Below are positions 35,180 to 47,500 of a DNA stretch of 64,000 nucleotides, piece after piece. This stretch comes from Tachypleus tridentatus (Eukaryota; Arthropoda; Merostomata; Xiphosura; Limulidae), in assembly GCF_004210375.1 (NCBI RefSeq), contig NC_134834.1:90834170-90898169 (forward strand), given 5' to 3'. Both the position numbers and the translations under genes were made by a program. Position 1 is the first letter of the stretch, and each line of letters starts with the position of its first letter. The notes under the pieces are model-generated. The model was not told the origin of the DNA. It searched no databases and was given only the letters and a program-made list of their open reading frames with translations.

Positions 35180-35987
35180 TAAAGAGGATTACAAAACAAA
35201 AAAGTTGCAATTTCATCTAGATATCTACTATACATTAACCTGGTTTGAGAATATATACATAAATCAATTTAACTAAACAAATTATGGTTTGAGCAAGCAT
35301 TTTTTCCAGGTGCCTTTTTCTATTTTATGTTATTTTAAAAGATTATACGAAGAAGTTAATGTTTGATTTCTGTTGATAATTAGGTTGCCGAAAATGTTTG
35401 TTTCGCTTTGAAGAATTCTCATAATGATGGTCGTTTTGTGAATTCAAGACGTAAAAATTATACGTATTAATATAAATATCCCCAAATGTATCATCTGTAG
35501 CAGGCATTATATCATTGCACAGGCGTTATTCACCGTGTTATTTAACATTTTCAGATGAGTTGTTTTTTCAATGCTCGAAAAATGTAATTTAGAAAGATGG
35601 TAATACCTCAGGTAAATGTAATATTAATTTTGTCAGAAGGCCGAGATTATATATGTACTTTTGGTGGGGTGGGAGGGTGGAGCTATTCATGGTTCATTTA
35701 AGAAAACAGAGTAGAAGCTGCTTTTCCTTGCAGTCTTTGACAAAATAATAGCGAACTGGAAGAACAATATTAACTTCTTGTTTAGTCAAGTGTATTTGGA
35801 AGATAAGAGCGTAATTTTTGCTCATTTATTATTACACTCTATGTCGTTTAAAGCTATTTTCTCGAAGCTTTTATGTGTTATCCTAGCGAGAACAGCGTGT
35901 GTAATCTTGTGTTGTTTGGACAAATAATTGGTTTAAATAATTGCCTAAATGATGGCAGCACCTTCATTTAGTATGATCTTGATAGGG

Positions 35988-36116
35988 TTTTTGTTTGTTT
36001 GTTTGTTTAAACACAAAGCTACACAATGGGCTATCTGTGCTCTGCCCACCACGGGTATCAAAACCTGGTTTTCAGCGTTGTAAGTCCTCTTACATACCGC
36101 TGAGTCACTGGGGGGG
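35988..36116 (-). repeat. SINE2 copy
   Basis: A GTTTGTTTGTTTGTTT tail, then AAACACAAAGCTACACAATG, GCTCTGCCCACCACGGGT and the head TACCGCTGAGTCACTGGG (reverse). Confidence 0.92.
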
Positions 36117-36398
36117 CCGTCTTTATGTGATGTAAAGATAAATATAACAAGAATAACATTATTAAAACTGTAATTTAGTTAATGATACGAAATCGAACAT
36201 TAGCTACATTTTTAGAACACGTTTTATCTAAACATCACAGTAAGTAAGAGATGCACATGGTCGATTTTCGTTAAGGACATTCTATTTACCTTCACGAATT
36301 TCTTTATATCGTTCATCATTATTGAAATAATTGTATATTTTGTGTTTGTGACACACGTAAACACATATTACGTGTGCGTATTAACGTAGCCTCGACCT

Positions 36399-36434
36399 TA
36401 TAGTTTTGTGCTTAATTACACACAAACAAAGAAA
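36399..36434 (+). repeat. SINE2 3' fragment
   Basis: Only TAGTTTTGTGCTTAATTA and an ACACAAACAAAG tail remain. Confidence 0.55.
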
Positions 36435-37194
36435 CTCTTCCACGTTTTACTAGTTTCCTATGTTTTTTTCTTTAATACCTTGACTTTCACCCACAATTCC
36501 TGTCGTCAGGCGATTCAGCTTTGAAAACGTTTGCAGAAACTTTAAGACAAATCATCTTTCAAACAAACAACAAGAACATGGAAAAGCAAATATTCGCTCT
36601 TATGTCTTAACGTAGATACTTATTGACCATTTTATGAGCCGACATTAACATCTGAATATACGTCACGTACATCTTCACTTTGAGGTCAGCCTGTAGAAAT
36701 GTGTCATTGTTAAATTAGAGACAAATACGCATATAGAATATGAACACATTGGAGAACTTACAGAAGAGTGCGCGACTTTTTTTTTTTTATAAAATAAGTT
36801 AATTTCGAAAGGAAAGATATTTCATGTTTTATAGATGTGTATACAATTAAGAGAAGCTTATTTTAAAATGCAATAACTGATTTTGAAATGTTTAGCATAG
36901 GAATAACTCAAGAAAAAATTTATGAGCTCAAACAGCAGTTAAGAGATGTTCTGTCTGAATCACTTATAGCACGAATTTAATTTAAACGTTTACCTTAGAA
37001 GGTTAAGATTTACATTACAAATTATTAATAACGAATTTTATATCTAATATATCAAACTGCAAAAAATTAGTAGATAATTTGATTTATTACCTTTAGTTTG
37101 AAACTCCAATAGAACGTTGTGTGAATATTTTCATTTAATCAAATTTTTCTTATGTTAGTGATGCCGAGGAAACCCACTTGTAGAGAAAAATATA

Positions 37195-37340
37195 TATGTA
37201 AAAACGGCTCCTTTGGGTTGAGAAAATTTTTTTACGTAGAGGAGAGAACAACGTTTCGACCTTCTTCGGTCATCGTCAGGTTCACAAAGAAACATCACAT
37301 TTTTCAGGACAAAGAAACCTGACGATGACCTGCTTTTAAA
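37195..37340 (-). mobile_element. Penelope-like element fragment with a hammerhead-like fold
   Basis: On the minus strand GAACCTGACGATGACC, GAAGAA and GGTCGAAACGTTGTTC follow one another (37284 to 37247). This gives a CUGANGA block at 37279-37273, a GACC/GGTC stem with GAAGAA loop, a GAAA block at 37257-37254, and GAAC/GTTC arms outside: the layout of a type I hammerhead ribozyme. One extra U lies between core and stem II. Penelope-like elements are known to carry hammerhead motifs with a very short helix III in their terminal repeats. Part of the motif recurs in the opposite orientation at 37318-37330. Activity is unproven. Confidence 0.5.
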
Positions 37341-38546
37341 GTGTTTTCTTGTCCGCTTGCACGTTTAAAAACATTGTATAAATCGAGTTGAAAAGAATAG
37401 TTATATTTTTGTAGAAAATGGTTTTGTTACTACAATTAACAACATTTTGAAAAACAGGAACTCGTCCAAGTGAAACGACAATTTTTATTAAAATGACCAT
37501 TTATTTTCCTTTACGGTTATAATTAGGCTGACAATAAAAAATCCACATTATTACACTACGAAACTTATTGTATTTAAATAACAGATTACCGAAACAGCAC
37601 ACTTTAAAATCTATCTCCATTCAAGTTAACTGTAAAGAACAAATTAAGAAGAAATGGTAAGAAAGAATTAGATCACATCAACCATTTTATTAGTTTCAAA
37701 ACAGTCAAGAATTGAATTTCTGTAATAATTAATTTTGAATGACGTAATTAGGCTTCCGCACTTATGACAGTGTTGGAAACGACGTCACGAGATACTTGCC
37801 TAAATCATCGTGTTATGACAAATACAAAAACAATAAATGTCAAAATTATTTATTTACGTGTTTAATTTGTTTAGCTGTAAACAACAGTCGAAGTATTTAA
37901 CAACCTAATAGATTTCGTCATTTTGTACGAAGCCTTTGAATAACGTAAACTTTGAAGCAAATAAACAGACCTACGCAAATATTCCACGAAGGAATTTCTT
38001 TTTAAACACGAGATGACGCTGCTGCACTTCAAGAGAAGAATATTGACCCAAATAAATAGCACCACCCGTCGTCGTTGGTAATTTAGTTTATAGAGAAGCT
38101 GAACTGTGTGATGAGTGAGTGAGAGTGCTGTTCAGATGTGAAAAGATGATCTGCTCTCAATTAAGGTGCACAAACCATATTGATACTTTTCGTTAATTTC
38201 GTATTAAACCGACTACATGAAGTTTAGGATAATATGTTTTATTTGAATACCCTTATGATCCTGTTTTACAATACCACCCAAGTTTAAAAAACTTTGTTCC
38301 TTAGCATGAGATGTTTAATTTCAAACCCTACATCCTCCTTGTTAACTGATGAATACATTTTCCAGGTCAGATAAATCTGAAACCTATTTTTCAAGCGTGG
38401 AATGGATTTTTCTCCCGTATATTAAAACGATTTATTGTTTGATTTTATTTCAAAGTGAAGACATTGTAATAACATAATTACCAAGATTTGTAATGTTGTC
38501 TAACACAAAAACCCTAACGCTGGAAAGTTGAGGCCTCCTGACGGCA

Positions 38547-38598
38547 ATGAAGATGAAACTTGAGTTCGTTCTGTGCCAATTGCTTCTGTTAATGGAAG
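38547..38598 (+). CDS. CA10/11-like exon 1 (start and signal peptide)
   Basis: ATG at 38547, with a second in-frame ATG at 38553. An in-frame TGA at 38529 closes the frame upstream, so the start is bounded. Seventeen codons and one base, hydrophobic core VLCQLLLL, ended by a strong donor GAAG|GTAAGT. Confidence 0.72.
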
Positions 38599-41500
38599 GT
38601 AAGTAAACTAATAAGAAACCTTTTTTAACACGCACAAACATACACACATATATACATACCTCGAACATATTACCCAAACTTATTTCATTCAATGTACTAT
38701 TGTTAGCACAAATATATTACAAATACTGTTTATATCATTTTAAATTCTTAATATGTTCTCTGTTAGTCTTAGTGCTTTTATAATTATTTCTTTTTTCTAT
38801 CAAATCCCTTGAATATGACAACAGTTTCTCTGAAGCTTAAATAGATATTAATTTCGGACTTTGTGACGATTGTGTTGTTAAAGTCTATTTTTTTATTTTT
38901 TTGGAAGATTAAATGATTCTTTTGAGCTGTTAAATAATTATTTTTCAACTTTACTTTCTGTTGATTGGATTGACATCAATCTCTTATTAAATGTTTCAAT
39001 GAGCTGCTCAAAAGAAGTTTCTGTTAAAACTGATTTATTTTATAATGCGAACAGATGCTGCCTTTAAGTTAAAGCCAAATAATTCCATTTTTCAGCAAGT
39101 ATGGTATTTGTACTTCATAGAATTACAAGAGACACTTAAAATACCAAACTTATTTTTCCCAGTCTTTAAAATTATAAGTTAAAATTACATTTTGGAAACT
39201 AATTAGAAACTGATAGAACTCCAAGATATTATTCCTCTGTATCCCAAGTTCCTCTGTATCCTGGTGTTGTCATAATAATTTAGATTGATGTTGCTTTGTG
39301 ATGTGTGGCTAAACGCTTTAAAAAAAAGTGTGTACGTTTTAAACATATTAGAAAATGAAGTTTATTAAGAAGACCTAATTAGGTGTGGTTAATACAGGTA
39401 TGTGTGGGTTATGTTACAAAGTTTTGAACACATAACTCAGTAAGTCATGTGATAGTCACAGTCGATATAAAGTTGTGATGGAACAAATTTAATCACAAAT
39501 ACATTTCGACAGTGTTTGGCTTCATAATGTAAGTTGATGTTGCTATATGAAGTGTGGATAAATATCTTAGTAAACACTGCAAATTTTGTCAAAATTAGAA
39601 GTAACACCAATACCAGGCACAATACCGTTGGCTTCATGTGGATGGCAATGTGTGTGTTATTGGTTGGTACTGAGACAGGAGTTAAGCTGAAAAATTAACA
39701 TATTTGTCAAAATAGTTTAAAAATGAGAAAATACGTAAAATTAAGGCTTCTGTGTGAGCAGAAAAGGGCACACTAGAATTTTTTTTTGCCACAGACACAA
39801 ATTGCTGAAAAGTATAATTGCAAGTAAAGTAGAACTTTAATACTGGTAAGTGTTTGTTTTTTCAATTTTGTGCAAAGCCAGACGACGATTATCTGCGCTA
39901 CCAGTCTCTAGTTAAGCAGTATAAGCCTAGAGAAAAGGCAGCTAGTCATCACCATCCACCGCCAATTCTTGAGCTACTCTTTTACCAACTAATAGTTGGA
40001 TTGATCGTGACATTCTAACGTCCCCATGGCTGACAGGGCTAGTATATTTGGTGTGACAGAGATTCGAACCAGCGACCCTCAGATTACGAGTCAAGTGCCT
40101 TAACCAAGTGCCTTAACCAACATAGCCAGTTGGTTAAGTACGTTTCAAGGGTAAAAAAAAAAACTTAAGGGAAAGAAAACTGAAAAATAAGATAAAGAGA
40201 AATGGCGGTTTATAACGATATGTATCTATTGTCCAAAGGTTTCTAACGAATCTCTAGTTTGTCTCTTACAATAGTTTGAACATAATTTAAACATTTAAAA
40301 GCCATTCTTAACCTTCCTTAATGGATCTATCCATAACTTAACACAATTTGTAGATTCTACTGACTACGAGAATAGCTTAGCATTTAGCGAACAAGAAGTT
40401 AATACTCAACTCTGTAAGAGCAGACTGAAGCTTTATATGAAATCCATGCAGCAAATCAAATTACTAATTATCCACATCTTCATCATTGAAGAAAGTATAT
40501 TTTTAAACATTTAAATGTACATTTTGTTGTTGTTTTGAATTAAGCACAAAGCTACACAATGGGCTATCTGTGCTCTGCCCACCACGGGTATCGAAACCCG
40601 GTTTTTAGCGTTGTAAGTCTGCAGACATACCGCTGAGCAACTGGGGGACAGGTACATTTTGTACTTTTAATTTTGAATAATTGTAAATCTGGTGGGCAAC
40701 TGGCAGATGTATCATAAAATTATGCATCAATATAACGTTTTTAGTAGATTTAAAAAAGTGCGAAATATTTGAAGAATTATGGATAGCAACAACCATATAA
40801 TTTATGTCAGTTTATGTGTATAATAAGGTAAATGCCTTGAACGTGCTGTATTGGGGTCATATTCAGTATTCCTTTAATGTAAATATGTCCATTCTTCAAG
40901 TGTGCTTTTAATGTGACTTAAGATCATATCATTGTCATATATATATATAAAACCCAGACACACAGCTTTGACGAAACTCGTATGTTACTTTGTGCTTGGA
41001 TCTACACAGGGAGACTGCTGTCGAAAATATTTTTTGTTTGTTATTGTTATATCCGTCTATATCGATATTGCATGCTTTTGTATTCAGTATTTAATAATTG
41101 CAGGCTTAGTAAGCTTTAGTAGAAAAACAGAGAACGAAATAGAAAACATACTTTGTTTTCTTTAATGAAAATAAGCTCAACCTAAATTAATATGATTGTT
41201 ATTTTAAGTTAATACAGATCTTACGTTTCAACTGTTCGATAAGATTTAAGTTCGCGAAAGTCACAACTTAATAACAATGCACACAGATGTATAAACAAAC
41301 CAACATTCATCAAACTGTTTGTTTCCTTCTGAAATGCTCTAAAAATATTTTTTCTATTCCTTGATCAAAGCTGTGTGTGTTACAGTTTACTTAGAATGTT
41401 CAAAAGACACATTTTCCTCAGAAAAAATATTTTCTGGGATAATTCACCCATACAATTTCCTGTTCAGGCCATACGTTTATATGTCACTATATTTCTTTTT

Positions 41501-44500
41501 AACGCTTGAAAAACTGTTCTTAGAGAGGCAGCCAAGCGAATTCACGATAGTGTATTTTACAACTGTCATATGTCTCTGAACTTAACGTTGACGTCATTAA
41601 GTAAAACGTGATAAATCTGATTGTAATGAAAAGTACAAAAAGGATTTCTCTAAATTATTTATTATAGAAATATATATGTACTTGAAACTATACAGATCGC
41701 AATCGTGATACATGGTAACTGCCGTGGTATAAACTAATTTTTATAGAAGACGTATTACCATATTCATAACTTTAGTACAACAAAACAAGTAACTCACACA
41801 CTTGATTCAGTTTCGCTTATTCTAAAATATAAGCAAGCAGAAACTTCGTTATATAGCATCACGGATTTCTTTTTTTGAAGAGCTAAAACTGCCTTCTTCG
41901 CGACCATCTTTACTTTCTGTTCCTATGAAATACGAATGACACCAATCATTGCAAACATTTCCAAAAGAGCTCGACAAATTTGCTAGGATGTATAAAGTTC
42001 AAGAAATAGTTTCGTTTTGAATTTCGCGCGAATCTACTCGAGGGCTATCTACGCTAGCCATCCCTAATTTAGCAGGGTAAGACCAGAGGGAAGGCAGCTA
42101 GTCATTACCATCCATCGCCAACTCCTGGGCTACTCTTTTACCAACGAATAGTGGAATTGACTGTTACATTATAACTCTCCCATGGCTAAAAGGACGAGCA
42201 TGTTTTCATGTGACAAAATTCGAGCCTGGAAATTACGAGTCGAGTGTTTTAACCACATGGCCTTGCCGGGCATTCAGGAAATGAACATTAGTTTACGGCA
42301 CAAGTTTCCTCAGTATAAAAATACCAAGAAGTTAACGAGTTCCCTACATGTTTTCATTGCCCGGCATGACCAGGTGGTTAAGGCACTCGACTCGCAATCC
42401 AAGGGGCGCGGGTTCGAATCCCTGTCACACCAAACATGCTCTCCCTTTCCGTCGTGAGGGCGTTGTAATGTACAGTCAATCCAACTAATCATTGGTAAAA
42501 GAGTAGCCCAAGAGTTAGCGGTGAGTGGTGATGACTAGCTGCCTTCCCTCTAGTCTTACACTGCTAAATTAGGGACGACTAGCACAGATAGCCCTCGAGT
42601 AGCTTCGTGCGAAATTCCAAACAAACAAAGCTTTACAAGTTCGTATGCGATATTGTGTTGCAGCTCACAGAGTGCATAACTCTTCTTGAGATTCATGGCA
42701 TGTGCACATTTTACTGACTTCATGACAGTTGAATTTACAACTTTAAGACTCTTTTATGTGATGTCATTTGAGTGTCTATTAACTGACTGACAGACAACAC
42801 ACTACTAAAATGGTGCGAATGGTTAAAACAAATGACCCTTCCAAGCGGCTTTTGGCCTCCTTTCAGGGAAATAATAGTCCCATGGAGAAACGTTTTATAT
42901 GGACCGTAGTTCCCTTTTTATCATGTGCATCATGAAAAGCATTGAGTTAAAAGACAAAATAATAAGCTTATTGCATAATGCCACATAATATTTCCTTAAC
43001 TACCAATTACTACTTCGATCTTACTTGTTTCCTACGTAATAAGCCTTTTGCCCTATTTTCATAAGATTCTCTTATCAAGCGAGATTGTCTATCGATGTTT
43101 TGACGAAATGTCTTCATCATTGTATGTCATAAAAGTTTCTCTAAAAATGTAAAATATTTCGTAGAAAATGTGGAAGTTAGGGCAAAAGTGGATTTCCGAG
43201 ATACTTTATGTCGTCCTATTAGATGTCTTTATAATGATTTAGGCTTAAAACAGTTGAAAGTTTACTAAAAACGATGTCGTGAAGGGACTTCTTATTCTTA
43301 CAGAATGTGTTTTCTACTTTATTGGTTTAAATGCACTTAATTACGCGTAAAATTATTTATCATTCTAATGTATTTTTATAAACTCATTTATACGAAAATT
43401 TAACTTTATGCTTTGATCTAAAGAATGACCAAGTATTATGTTATTAGGTTCCATAATCACCAGATCTTTTGTGCTTGGATTCGTTTTTTAAGTTCAAAGT
43501 GACCAAGTCTTATCGTGTTTGATTCCAGTGTGATCAATCATTTTTTATATTCTAAAATAATTGAGTCTTATGTTACTACATTCCAAAGTGATCAAGCGTT
43601 GATTTCTTAGCTTCCAATGTTGTTAGATTCTACACTGAGTGAGTCTTATTTCTAAATTATGAGTTGTTAGAATCCAGATTGACTGAGTTTTATGTTGTTA
43701 GACCAGATGGATCAAGTCTTATGTTGTTAGATTCTTAGATTTTCTTCAGTGCATTCGCTACAAACTATCTTCAAAAGGAAGGTTCAATATGAATATAGAA
43801 AAAAATATATCAATTGCTAAACAATCAAATATTCAGAAATATACATACATTTTGTGTTATATATTTAACAAAAATGAATATTACTTTGCTTTACATACAG
43901 AAAGTATTTTTCTTAGGATACTTATAATGCTTTGTCGGTGGAATTAATAAATACTAAATAATAATTATTTTAATATTGGTAATTTATTTATTTTTGAGAA
44001 CTATGAAAAGCAGATGTGCGTGTTAAAATGGTTTGATCTCCGAACAACAAAACAAATACACAAGCTTGTACATTCTCTCCTAGTAATGTAGCCCAGCATG
44101 CCCAGGTGGTTAAGACACTCGACTATTAATCTGAGGGTCGGGGGCTCGAATCCCCATCACATCAAACATGTTTGCCCTTTCAGCCGTAGGGACGTTATAA
44201 TGCGACGGTCAATCCCACTATTCGTTGGTAAAAGAGTAGCCCAAGAGTTGGCGGTGGATGGTGATGACTTGCTGCCTTCCTTCTAGTCTTACACTTAAAT
44301 TAGGGACGGCTAGCGCAGATAGCCCTCGTGTAGCTTTGCGCGAAATTCAAAACAAAACAAACCAAACCTAGTAATGTTAACAATAGTTACTCACCTTATT
44401 TCTGCACAGTTAAGAAATTTCAACTGATATATTTCATAAAACCAAATGTTCTAATCTGTATCATTGACTGAATATTTCTTTTCATTTTTGAACTTTTTAC

Positions 44501-47500
44501 TTGGTGTCTACGTGTGAAACAAGACATTAACTCTGCCTGGTATCTTTTGTTAATGACTATTTTGAAGGGCTACGTTCTAAATCACAAACGAAGAAATTTC
44601 TGTCTTTTCTATTCATGGCATTTGTTAACACCAGTGTTTAAGTTAATTTTACAAATTAAGGCTAAATACCGTATGAGTGTTGATTAAAGATAGCTGATAT
44701 TCTTTATTAAAACGAATATTTAGACAAATATTCACATGAACATTCGTATTTATTGTGAAACAAATAGGACGAAAGAAAACACATGGTGTTTTCACAAAAA
44801 AGAAATCCAGCTTAAACACGCAGTGTTCTGATCAGGTTTGTCGAACAAGCTTTAGAATTTCTTACATGCGAAGTTCTATGTACTAATTAGCTTTAATGGG
44901 ATAATGGGGTGATTAGACTTATGCTGATATAAAGAGTTCAGTTATGCTTCACTGTTTATTTATATCCGAAAATTAGTGATTACAATGTAATAGCGTAGAT
45001 ATGTTCTATAGTGTGGATGCAAGTCTGTGTAACGACTTGGTTTTTATTCTTGTCGTGAAGGTAAAATGGAATAAAACCATTGTGTAAAAAGCTATTAATT
45101 CGTTCAAAATACTTCTTCTACGATTTGTAGTGAAAGTGATGCTTAAATTTATTAAAAATATAAATACGATATGATACTAACAAGAATATATTAGACTGTC
45201 CTATGTAGTGACCAATAGGGACAGCCATATTGGTCATTTGACTTCCAATTTTAAACATTCTCTGGTGAAACAAAAAAATCAGAAGAGATTAGCTTCATGT
45301 AACAGGAATGAATATGCTGACTAACTATTTTAACATATTCTTTGTTTTAAAAACATTATACAAATGGAAAGTACAACCAGAATAGGCCTAAGAGCGCTAA
45401 AAGTAATTCATTTGTAGGGTTAAAGTTTGTTTGTTTTTTGTTTTGTTTTTTTTGGAATTTCGCACAAAGCTACTCGAGGAACTATCTGTGCTAGCCGTCC
45501 CTAATTTAGCAGTGTAAGACTAGAGGGATTGATAGTTGGTAAGACTCTTTTACCAACGAATAGTGGGATTGACCGTTACATTACAACGCCCTAGTAAAAA
45601 AAAAAAAAGCTCGCTAAAAGGGTGAGCATGTTTGGCGCGACGGAGATGCGAACCAGCGACCCTCAGATTACGAGTCGCACGCCTTAACACGCTTGGCCAT
45701 GCCGGGCTGTAGGGTTAAAGTAGGTTCCCCTTGCTTTCTCACGAGAAAGTGTATGATTGTCTCGATACTGTTCAAGAACAGAACGTGCATTGCGAATAGC
45801 ATGAAAGTTATGCAGATTTGAACATTAACGATTCATTAATGGAATGCAGTAAGTTACGTTTCGGTACAGGGCTTTAAGCTAACTTAATAGAAATAATATC
45901 TCCCATTACCATCATATTTCATTCATATATATATATGTGTCACTAGAAACTGTGGCACGAAATTATAATGTTCGTAATTTCATTCCTGTGATGTATTAGA
46001 TTCACGTCAATTACGATCACCTGTAAAAGAACCGTATAATTCACCACATTGGTGATAGTGTTATTTCGTAGTTAGAATTACGTTGAATTTCAAAATGTGC
46101 GCACCAGATGCATATATATTTAGCGCAAATCTACGTTGCGTTCTTATTGAATTTGATATGTGTTTCATCATGAATGAAATTAATTATAACTACACTTATT
46201 CAGCACGTGTCACTAGTTGTTGATTTTAAAGGAAACAAAGATTGAAAATAGTAGCATGTGTGACTTTTAAACTATGTAAACTTATAAATGACTGATCCTG
46301 TGACTTTTTAAACTATGTAAACTTATAAATGACTGATCCTGCGACTTTTTAAACTATGTAAACTTATAAATGACTGATCCTGCGACTTTTAAACTATGTA
46401 AACTTATAAATGACTGATCCTGTGACTTTTTGAACTATGTAAACTTATAAATGACTGATCTAAGAATCGTAGAGCCTTCGTTATGCAAGAAACGTGTTTT
46501 TTGCGTTGTTGTTGTTTCACTTAACACACATACGTTCTATACGACAATTTCAATTGGTAAATTCGCCACAGTGACACAGGTGTTTTGGTTCTAATATCAG
46601 TAGTTTGAATCTTAGTTTACTTTTAAAGCTCAACTCTGAATGTTTATTAATTTATAACTCTACATATCTTTTGTGTGAAACAATCTTTTGTTATGGTCTG
46701 GTTTATACAAATATATTAATGAAATATTATTAAATGAAATTACCTTTTTTCAGTTATCGTATTAAATAAAGCAGTCATTTGTGGTAGAATCGGGACCGCA
46801 GTTTCTTTAAGTACAATACTTATTGTTCTAAAATTATTTATACAAATGAAACGAAAGATTTCTAAAAATAAGTACCCCCCACTCCAGTGACAGAGCAGCA
46901 TGTCTGCTGTAAATTGGGAATCGATACCCGTAGTGAGCAGAGAACAATTAACCTCTTCTGTAGTTTTGTGTTTAACTGCAAACAAACAAACATTGAACAC
47001 CATAAGACGTATTATAATTGCTGAATACTGTAGTTTAACTAATTGATTTGTAAACTCTACTACTGTCATTATTCAATGTATTGTTATTTTGTAACTAGTT
47101 TGTTGGTTTTGAATTTCGCGCAGAGCTATACGAGGGACTATTTGCGCTAGCCGCCTTTAATTTAGCAGTATATGACTAGATGGAAGGCAGCTAGTTATCG
47201 TCGCCCACCGCTAACTCTTGGGCTACTTTTTTACCAACTAATAATGGGATTGATCGTCACATTATAACGTCCCCACGGCTGAAAGGGCGAGCATGTTTGG
47301 TGTGACGGGGATTCGAACCTGTGATTCTCAGATTTCAAGTCGAGTGCGTTAATCACCTGGCCATGCCGGACCACCACAAGGTCGAGTACGTTATATTAAA
47401 ACGGTTTTAAATATACAAATGAATAAGCCACCTGATAATCACAGACAATATACAGAAGAAGTGAAACAGAATTTAGTACAACTACATTTCGACATTGTTT

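Larger units (their letters stand above)
18287..38546. other. Intergenic interval between divergent genes
   Basis: About 20 kb between the CCDC134-like start codon and the carbonic anhydrase-related start codon. It is filled with SINE1, SINE2 and SINE3 copies, a hAT-like element (27897-28231), a LINE-like tail (31945-32080), an unnamed repeat (21550-21780) and a Penelope-like fragment (37195-37340). Stretches such as 19400-20900, 24150-25400, 32100-33700 and 35200-35980 are AT-rich with nothing recognisable. Open frames of 60-85 codons here show no conserved motif. Confidence 0.7.

Noticed and set aside
38450..38692. 80-codon minus-strand frame over CA10/11-like exon 1
   Set aside because: Antisense shadow of the supported plus-strand exon.
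42359..42432. tRNA-like heads of SINE1 (also SINE2) as tRNA genes
   Set aside because: The acceptor ends do not pair, a SINE body always follows, and many copies are broken. They are SINE promoters, not tRNA genes.
42182..42492. Frames across SINE1 copies, for example at 42182-42457 and 59769-60029
   Set aside because: They are translations of SINE1 sequence and recur wherever a copy occurs.
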